From Linnemannia schmuckeri (lineage: Eukaryota > Mortierellomycota > Mortierellomycetes > Mortierellales > Mortierellaceae), in contig JANATG010000014.1 in the NCBI GenBank assembly GCA_029449235.1, positions 496,001 to 560,000 of the forward strand: 64,000 bases of DNA. Direction: 5' to 3'. Shown here one piece after another: positions 55,352 to 64,000 of this stretch. Position 1 is the first letter of the stretch; each line of letters begins with the position of its first letter. Under the pieces are notes generated by a model. The model made no database searches and was not told the origin of the DNA. It worked only from the letters and a program-made list of their open reading frames with translations. The position numbers and the translations under genes were made by a program.

Positions 55352-56501
55352 AAGTTGCTCGCTTGCAGTAATAAACACTTCATTGATAGCTGACACTAGT
55401 GGATGTAAACACAAGCAATTGCGATCGATATGAAGGTGTGTGAAAATGTCTCGGACATAATCCAGGCACAAAAAAAGCCAAAAAAAAAAAAAAAAAAAAA
55501 AAATTGAGCCCTCTAAGCCCTCTACGTGAAGACGGAAGAGAAGCGCGTTTCAGGTGTTTGAGAAAAAAAAATTGACTGGGCTGGTTGCACTACACCCTGT
55601 CCCTGATAGTTCAGCCCCACGTTCTTTTACCACCCCGTTGCTGTCCATCTTGTCAGGGACATGAGCGACATAGTTTCGTCCCAGTGAACAATAATAACAA
55701 AGAATAACAGCAACGATAATAAAAAGCGACATACCTCCTCTCCCACTTTCCCCACCGTCGTAAAGACAAAAGATGGTTCATAATAATGCACAAGTATAAC
55801 TAAAATAGACAAAAAATCTATTTGCATTGTTCAAAGGAAAAAAAGGCGTTCCTTGTTCTGTTCTTCATCTTTTGTTGTAGTTGTTGTTGCTCCCCAGATG
55901 GACCCTCACCCCTCCTCCGTCGCATAACGATCTCCATCGCCCTTTTTTCATCATTTTCCGTTTTCTTTTTCTTTCATTTTCTCCTCTTTCCTTTTTTCTT
56001 TTTCTTTTCCTCCTTTTTCCTTTTTCCTTTTTCCTGTTTCTTCCTCTACTTTTGCATCCTCTCTCGTTCCTTATTTTCTTTTTCACTTCTTGTCTTTTCT
56101 TTCTTTCCTTCCTCTCTTCTTTCTTCTTCTCTCATTCTCCTTTCTCCTCCTTACCCCACCTCTCCTTCCTCCTCCATCCATCCCCTGGTCCCATATCAAT
56201 CATCACTGATCGTCGATTGATATTTGAGTATCTGTCCTCCAATCCAACATCCCTCCCTTTCCCCCTTTTGCATCAACGGTCATCCCTGCCCTATTATTAC
56301 ATTTTTTTCTTCTCCTTTACAGTAGCCACCTGTACCATAACAATCACATACACAACATACACATAACATACAACACAATAGACAGAAACACAGCATCACA
56401 TCACAATAGGTACACATAGACAATTGTACAGAAAACACACACTACCCTCCATCCTTACTTCACCCTCTCCCCCTCAATCAAACAAGAAAACAAGAATCAT
56501 C
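55352..56501. other. intergenic region with A tract and CT-rich leader
   Basis: A run of about 22 A near 55482-55503 and very pyrimidine-rich sequence (about 55930-56310), followed by CA-rich sequence up to the ATG at 56502. No gene recognised. Confidence 0.5.
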
Positions 56502-59500
56502 ATGGCTGCTCCATGCGCCTCAGGGGTGATTTGGAAAACATTCATTCAACAACCCGCCCTCGTCTTCCTCGAGACCATACTTTCTCAGGTCCAAGAGGCT
56601 CGCGAGTCCGACAACCCAGCCTTTGAAATCCCCACCATCAAGGTCAACAAGGACTGTTTCCATCCCGGTCAACGAGGGCAAGCTACAGCAATGCTGGGTA
56701 TTGATTTTGCAGCAGTCTCGGACTCTCCTTCTTCCTCATCATCCTCACTGTTGTCGTCTTCTTCGAGCCAGTCAGCGTTTCTGGTCATGACGGTGCTCCA
56801 GTACAGTATTTTATCTCTCTTTGCTGGACATCCTGAGGATGCCGACCAGCGTGAACTTGTCATTGAGATGCTTGTCAAGGTATTGTATCACACATATACA
56901 TCGAGAGGAGAATGAATGAGCAATGCTGACTAGTTGCACAAACACGAAGAGCAAGCCTTTTGTTGTTGTGTTTTGTTTCTCATTCATTAAAGATCTTACT
57001 CTAAAAATTATTCTGCATGAATGCATCATCATCAAATTCGAAGCACTGACCAGCCACCCTCTCTTCCCCTTCCTTTGACCCTCATACCTTAACTCCTCGT
57101 ACGTAGAGCTTGTCACCCGAGGAGATCAACGGACAGCTTTTTGGAAACGACAACAACGCACTCCACCTGGCAGCCTTTCTCAACATGGAGTCCACCCTCC
57201 ACCTTCTCATCGCCTATGGAGGCAACCCCCTCCTTCAGAATGGCCTCGGTCTGTCAGCCTTTGACATCTTGTTCGAAGTCACTCCAGAAGGACTTGCCCC
57301 ACCTACTAGTCTCCGCTCTCATCGTGCATCTTACCCTTCTTGCTCATTCATGGAAAATATGGCACCAGCCTCCACAACTCTAACCCGTGCTGCTTCCGTT
57401 GCCTCTACCATGAGAGCCCTCTCTTCAAAAGGATCACACTCCACTTTTCCGGCTTTTTCTTCGACTGCCACTGTTCAATTGGCTCATGAGGATGTCCACC
57501 ATAGTGAGATAGAAAACGAGGACAAGGCTGGGTGCAAGAAAGCAGCGCCTGCCCGCATCACAGCAGAGTGCGAGGTTTTAGGCGACAACGACTCGCTCGA
57601 GCTAGATCTAGACGATGGCCCCCAAGTCTTCCAACAGACAGATCTCGGTGACGAAGATTCGTTTGACAATCACCTTCCCTCCAGGGATGCTCTCGGGAGG
57701 TCGCTTGCTTGTGACAACAAAGTCTTTGCAGATAGTTATGACCGTGACGATCTGGACGGCTACAGCGGCAGCAACAACGCTCACCTTGTGGAGAGTGATG
57801 CCCAAGACATGGACCCTTATTACTTTCAGCGGAACAAACTGGAGCTCCAGTTCTTGCAGGAACAGCTTGAGCTAGATGATCTTGAAAGTCAAAAAACTCA
57901 GCTTCATGAGGACCTTACCTGCTTCCTTCGAATCAGACCGGATGGACGCAGCCTGGCTGCCAACGGCACACGCCTGGTCTCGATTCTCAAGAACCGCCAA
58001 GCTTGGAAACCAGAGCAACTGTCCATCGAGCATGCCCAATCCTTTAAAGCCTACGAGGCCTACACCGAGTGCTTGCAACTCCAACGCAAGCCAGTTGTCT
58101 CTCATGTGGACGCTTCATGCCACCAACCTGCGCATGAGAAGTCTGTTCAGTGGGACAACATCAAGCAAGTCCGCGAATACCAGCGCCACATGAACTGCCA
58201 GCTGGATATGGATGGCTGGGATGGCCTCCTCGTCTCTGAGCCCTATGATGAGCCTGTCGACGACAGCTTCATCCCCACCGCATCACCATATGATATTGTC
58301 CGACCAGTTACGCCTGTCCATCCTAGGAGTCATGCCCTTAGCATGAGCCTTAACAATAGCTCTCTCAACCTGTCAAGTGCTGGTGACGTAGACAGGATCT
58401 CCTCTCCACTGCCACGTGGCTCTACTCGTCCTCTCCCAGAGATCCCGCAGCCTACCAAGTTGGCTTTCTTTGGATACCGCAAGAGAACTCCACCTCCTCC
58501 TTCCTTTCTGTCCAAAGCAAAAACAATCCTCGCAGCAACGGCGTCTCCTATCCCAAGCCAAGAGGACGAGCAAGCCAAATCACCTTCATTGCGGCCCTTC
58601 TCCAAACGACTCTCGGCTCCCTCGCTGCTCTGGAACTCCAAGCGCCCTGGCTCTCCTTTTGCCAAGATGTCGTTTTCATCCAGCGACAGTCAGCTCCGAT
58701 TGCCTACGGTGGCCTCTTCGTCGGATAGCGTCTGTTTAGGATCTGCAGTCGTTCTTGGGCAACGAGATTCTACAGAGGCCGCTCCTCCCTTGGTGACGGA
58801 GTCATCCCAGTGGGTCCCTCGGGTGCTCCGAAACCTCACTTCTCCACCTAACTCCCTTTCCAAGGCCAGGAGTCGTAGCAGCTTGGACTCTTCGCAATCG
58901 ATCCCAAGGATGCAAACTGTGCAGGAGATGCTGCTTCAAGCAGCACCATTTTCCATCAGTTCAGATATGTCGCTTCACGGTGAGCGTCCTACCATCGCTG
59001 ACTACGATACCATCTTTCCTGGTTCCGTGCCGTCCTCGTCACTGATAACCACCACCGCAGCGACGCCAAAGATGTTTGCTCAGTTGAAATCTACTCTAAA
59101 AGGAAAATTCAGCTCCTCGCCCTTCCCGCCTCGCGCGGCTTCACCTATCCCACGCCGTGCGTCAACGCCACCAATCCTCTCGCAGATTCCTGTGGTCCAG
59201 TCCCTCTCTGAGCCCTCCGGTCCAATTATGAGTACCAGTCTCTTTAGCCAAAGATTTCTCGAGTTTCCAGCGCACGAGTCTTCTTTTAGTCAATGCAACG
59301 ATAACTTCAATGTCAACATGGATGCAGGTGCTGCCAGTGACGATGCACATAAAGGTGACAAGGCACTGAACTCTCCGCACCAACATCGGCCCACCGCCTC
59401 GGCAATCGCAAGGGATCAATTGGACACCGTCCGTCCACACATCCCACGCGTCACATCACCGCTTGCCAGAGTCTCCTACTCAAGATCGACGACTCGGTCG

Positions 59501-60281
59501 CCGCAGTTTTGTCCTCTTACAGCACAAGACCCAAGGTCTGACTCTGAGGACACAAAAGCTGAGACATTCGAAGACGGTCAACATGATCGTTTGATTCCTG
59601 AACCAAGAGCAGCCAGTCCTTCCCCGGGAGAGCTTTCTCAGGCTGCGCCCCAATCGGCCGATTGCCGCTTGTCTCTCATAGGTATTGCAAACCACTTCCT
59701 CAGCAACACCGACGCGGCCGCACTTACATCCCATATTTCGGCAACAGAGATCCAAGAGGGTCCCAACAGACCAGCACTGCCTGAACGACCTCCCAGTCAG
59801 TCTGGTTCATCGTCGTCATCGCTGTTATTGCCGTGGTCACAAGCGCAGACACAGACCAAGAAATCGCAAGGCACCTCCACCGCAGTTCTATCCCACCACC
59901 GCAAACTTAGCGAGACGTCTGTGACGAAACACGCCAACTGGAAAAAGTGGAAAAAGCGCAAGGAGGTTGCTGTGGTTCGTCCTCCAAGGAAATCCTCCTT
60001 GCCATCTGGCTCAGTGTCTGCTCTTGTGCTGCCAGCGGAACAAGACCAGGATCTGACCTCGACTGTTGAGGAATTGGACATGGAGGAGATTCCGATCTGT
60101 GATGTTGACGATGGAGCTGAAACTGATGTTGTTGAAGTTCTCGATGCCATTATCTTGTCGGACACGGAGTCTCTACTTGCAACACCTGCCTCCCCTGACG
60201 CCACCTTATCCCTATTTCAGTATAATGTACGATACTTCAACTATCTGTCTATTGTGCGTCAATATTGCTTAATAACTCTTT

Positions 60282-60324
<43 letters not shown>

Positions 60325-63300
60325 TACTTACGCACCATTGCTGTCTTGAATACATTAGGACTCTCGTACCAAGCACTATCAAAACATGCTTGTAAAATCG
60401 ACAGAACTAGCTACCAAGGCAAAGTCCCAATACGTTCTCCCTGAACTAGTATTTTCTGCCGACAGTCTTGAAATGGAGTACCTACATGGTATCACCCATG
60501 CCACGTCCTCAGTTTTCATTACTGATACCCCGGGTGACAGCAAACGCTCACTGATGGGAGCAGTGTTGGTTAACATCCAAGGCATCGGCCACGGCCTTGA
60601 AGTAAGTCGCTCTGATTTCTACGCTTTGTTGTAATCTTTCTTGTTTCACGTTGAACATGCGTTCCTTGTTTTCGTCCCATCCAACATTCTCTTAATTATA
60701 AACCCCCTTTTCAAAAAAAAAAAAAAAAAAAAAAACGATGTCACGCAGATCCAGAAGTACAATTTGCGTCAATCGACCGTTGTGGAGCGGTTCTCGGATG
60801 TCGACCATTCTTCATTGATATTGCCTTTGCAAGATACCTCTCCTCAGCCTGTGTACCAAGAACGATATGCCAGTCTTTGGATGGATGTCAGTGAGTTTGA
60901 GTCACGACCTCGACGATCGACCCTCTCAAACTGCGAGTCTCCTTCCATCACTCAGACTGGCGTTCTCTACATACGATGTAAGTGTCTTCACCCTTATTGC
61001 TTTTCTATGGTACACTGACAATGCTAATAATGAAACTTTATTTCAGGCACTCATATTTCAAGTCTTTTTGAACTTTGATGTCGATAGTCAAGAAGGTCTG
61101 CAACTTCTCGCTTCCGCTACCAGCAGAAAACACAATGATGTCCATTCGCATCGACACTGGCTACGAGAAGGTCGACACGGACTATTTCCCCCTCGAGGAT
61201 ATCGATATGACCATCAACCAAGAGTTCTGCTTGTAAGTATTTTACTCTCTTAGTACATCTATGTGCGTTTGCAGATATAGTCGTGTACTGATATTCTTCT
61301 AAACTTGTCGCATAATAGACCCGTGTGCCCTGGTCTGGCGCTTACGATCACGTTGCATTTGATGCAGGCTCCGCATCTTCAGCCAAGATACCACCAGCAG
61401 TACCTCATACCCATTACTGCGTGCTCTTTGCCCACTTGTGCGAGTGTCACTAGCAACGACGCTACCTACACTCTCAATCAACATTCATTAGATCGCCCTA
61501 CTTCGGCGTCACCGTACATGCAAAAGTCTCTGCCAGCACTCCCTCCAAAACCTCTTCATAACCAACAGCAGGAACCTCGCACACCCACCAGTGGAAGTGT
61601 GTTCAACTCGATCGGGAAACGGTCATTATTGTCGTCCCTGTTCAGCAAGCGTTCTCAACTATCATCGCCGTCATCGTCGATCTTTGACATATTCAACAAC
61701 AATGCGCTGCCGCTTTCTCGATCGGGACCCTCAAGATGGCAACGACTATCTCCCCCTCAAGTCATGCTGAGTGAAGATTCCTCGTTGCATGGCACTGGGG
61801 AAAGAACGACATCTTTGTTTGGTCACCGATCAAACAACCGCGCAGCTCTCGCAGCTGACAACTCTGTCTCTCTCCCCTGGATCAATAGCAACTCTTCATC
61901 CTCGACGACCATCGGCCGTCCTTCCACTCCATCACCTCTTCCAACCTCAAGTCCGATTTCTCCGACAACAAGAGCAGCATCAACACCGCCGCTCGCTCGC
62001 TTCTTGCAGCATTCGGGGTCCATGTCGTCGACGGCGTCGGCATCAGCTTCGACATCAGCATCCGAATCGTCCTTGTCAACCTCACCTTCGTCTTGTGGCT
62101 CCCCTGATGACACGCCTGAAGGTGAAAGGAAGAGTGATAGCACGTTTGTAAAGTGGAAGAAAGGTCTTCTCAACGTTCGCAAAAAGAATCGCCCACAGTC
62201 CAAACAACAGCAGCAGCAGCAACCATCTCCTGTTGCTGGTCATGGTTCGTCATTAAGGCTAGCGACGTCAGTGCTGCCTTCGCCGGCGATAACAACAGGT
62301 TCAATGCAACAGCAGCTTTCGGTGGATCAAGAGCAATGGCTCTCATATTGGAAAGAGTTGAGTGAGCAGCATAGGCGAGACTCGATTGGAGCCACCACTA
62401 CTGACCGATCCTTTTCACATCAGGCTTCTTCCTTTTCGAAGGTGGTGACCAACCATATGGCCACTGGTGGCACGGCTCCTTTTTCGACTGCTTCATCTCT
62501 GCCTTTTTCGAACCAAGGATTGCCAGATACCATTAACAACAACACTATCAACATCAACAACAGCATCGATAACACCAACACCGAAAACATCAATACTACC
62601 AATATACCAGTTCCCTACCTCCCACAACTGACACAAGCCCAAATCCGTGCCACAGAACCGCCCCACGAAATCCTCTCACGCCACATCCTCTTTGACGACG
62701 AGCTGTGTATTGCCCAGACTGGGATTGTCTTTGAAGAGATCCGCGCCGCCTGTACGAACCAAATCGTCAATATTGAGTTCCAGACAGTCAACAACTGGAT
62801 TGATTTAAATGATTATTCGAGAGTTCAAGGGCAGCTTGGTCGGCACTCCGAGTCGCCTTCGGTGGGAATGGACAAAGATTCTGGAAGGTGTTTGACTCCT
62901 GCGCCCGCTACTGATGGGTGTGATGATAGTGATAACCACCTTAATGACGATACGGACGGTGAGGAGGGAGACGAAGGAGAGGAGAGGTCGTTGGGTCGAG
63001 ATGCGATGGTGGCGAATATCCAGACAACAGTCTGCTTCATTCCGGGTCCCGAAATGGATCCAGAGGACGCGATCTATGAAGAAGCGACCCTTCCATCAGA
63101 GCCTCAGAATCTGGTCGACTGTCATGTGGGACTCAAGTATTTCCAATGGCAGGATCGAGTCTCTTTCCGTGGAGCGTTGTTTTATTCGACTGGCAACCAG
63201 CAGCAACAAAGATGGAGAGAAGGGAGGTTCTGTATTGTTGGATCTGTCCTGTGGCAGTGTCGTCCTCTTACTCCTCGCGGCGCCAGCCATCGTCATCATT

Positions 63301-63692
63301 GGCATGAACAGCAACAACTTGAGGAAGAGGAAGAGAGGTGGAGGTGCCTGGATTTGTCGCTCGTGCACGGAATCGAGACTAGCCTTGGGTACTTCAACGC
63401 CCAAGCTCGTTTCCTCGAAACTGCCGATATCGACAATAACGCCAACGAGCGACAACAACAAAGGATTAGCACCAGTCGAGTGAAGGATATGAGTGAAGAC
63501 TACTACCCAGTCAGAAACGGGTTCCGCCTCTGCATGGCCCAAGAGAACTCAACCGAGTGGCAGAGGACGGTGTTCGATATGGAGTTTTATGCAGAGACGA
63601 CAGAGTTGGGGCAGAGATGGGTTTCTGCGTTGATGGAGGCCTGCCGTGAACGTCCGCCTGTGCCTTACTGGATGGCACCAACTACTGCTTGA
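56502..63692 (+). CDS. ankyrin - anillin-like - PH domain protein, 2162 residues
   Basis: Six exons (56502-56879, 57107-60226, 60359-60601, 60749-60977, 61088-61232, 61319-63692) join in phase. Exon 2 opens with ankyrin-like repeats (NNALHLAAFLNMESTLHLLIAYGGNP, LLQNGLGLSAFDIL). A disordered region of about 900 residues with LELQFLQEQLELDDL coil and Ser/Pro-rich stretches follows. The exon 3-6 part is beta-rich and resembles the anillin/Bud4 homology region: FITDTPGDSKRSLMGAVLVNI, GVLYIRFKKVCNFSLPLP, MSIRIDTGYEKVDT, INQEFCL. After another disordered part the C-terminus is a PH domain: FRGALFYS, RWREGRFCIVGSVLWQC, LDLSLVHGIE, FDMEFYAETTELGQRWVSALMEAC and PVPYWM. Anillin and Bud4/Int1 proteins anchor septins and the division ring to the cortex. 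Ankyrin repeats on such a protein are unusual. Introns at 60227 and 60602 contain A runs of 38 and 23. Confidence 0.75.
60283..60320 (+). repeat. poly(A) tract of 38 in intron
   Basis: Uninterrupted run in the intron 60227-60358, sense strand. A second run of 23 A (60713-60735) lies in the next intron (60602-60748). Confidence 0.9.
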
Positions 63693-64000
63693 AGCTCTGG
63701 AGAAAAGCACTGATTAGATAAGATAGAAAGTCTTTGGGCTTATTCAAAGCAAAATAAGAATTTATCACGTGTGCACTGACCAAGGGGAGGAGAGAGCGAA
63801 TGGGAGGTGCTTTGATTCGTTGTGTTTAATTGGATGTGCTTTTGGGCGAAGTGGAGGCGGGTGGTGTGAGCACGAGTTGGATTTTTAACCTTTTAAGTTA
63901 GCTGATATGGTACCTTGGTGGCGGTGCCATGGGCACCTTCTTAGTAGCGTTCAGAAACGTATAAACAGGATACCGCCATGCACATCTCTATATTTCTCTT
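63693..64000. other. downstream region to window end
   Basis: 308 bp after the ankyrin/anillin-like gene. Likely its 3' untranslated region followed by intergenic sequence. No further gene seen. Confidence 0.5.

Noticed and set aside
55822..56366. Long Phe/Leu/Ser-rich frames resembling membrane proteins
   Set aside because: They arise from a CT-rich leader; two overlapping frames look equally hydrophobic.
1..64000. rRNA or tRNA genes
   Set aside because: I scanned intergenic stretches for cloverleaf-like and rRNA-like sequence and saw none; a covariance search would be needed to exclude a tRNA.

Overview
The window looks like nuclear DNA of an early-diverging filamentous fungus, most likely a Mortierellaceae species. 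This is inferred from protein style and not from a database search. The genes have short GT-AG introns (mostly about 80-140 bp), Q/S/P-rich low-complexity tails and pyrimidine-rich leaders. The families present fit that group: fungal Crinkler domain, DUF3712 giant membrane protein, F-box/leucine-rich protein, division 2 chitin synthase, ML-domain secreted protein.

The window has two compartments. The left third (about 0.8-21.6 kb) is an accessory, mobile-element-rich region. From left to right it holds: the end of a membrane-protein gene; 70-bp tandem repeats; a 269-bp near-perfect palindrome; a 6.24-kb hAT-type transposon (1571-7808) with 683-bp almost identical terminal inverted repeats, a damaged transposase and an intact antisense gene for a small DNA-binding-like paralogue; a broken gene that joins an XPG/FEN1-type nuclease to a Fanzor (eukaryotic TnpB) nuclease (8746-13235); an intact GIY-YIG (MUG113/T5orf172-type) gene with paired Cys/His motifs; fragments of a Crinkler and of a PIF/Harbinger-type transposase; a 1.4-kb inverted-repeat element carrying a small unidentified gene; and an ML-domain gene with a stop codon at the end of its signal peptide.

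The right two thirds (22.7-64 kb) is conserved, intron-containing core sequence: a 1602-residue DUF3712 membrane protein (-), PIG-T of the GPI transamidase (-), an F-box-like protein (+), chitin synthase (+, with a 1.24-kb first intron), mitochondrial ribosomal protein bL36m (+), trimethylguanosine synthase TGS1 (+), a disordered protein (-), nucleoporin NUP54 (-) sharing a 431-bp promoter region with a TMEM42-like protein (+), and a 2162-residue ankyrin/anillin-like/PH protein (+). These are independent cellular genes, not an operon.

The best candidate for an undescribed system is the XPG-Fanzor gene. Intron phases connect the two nuclease halves into one reading frame of about 1358 codons once two one-base shifts and one stop are allowed for. 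The second is the two-gene hAT element, where a DNA-binding-only paralogue lies opposite the transposase. All exon boundaries were placed by eye from GT/AG signals, reading phase and family resemblance.
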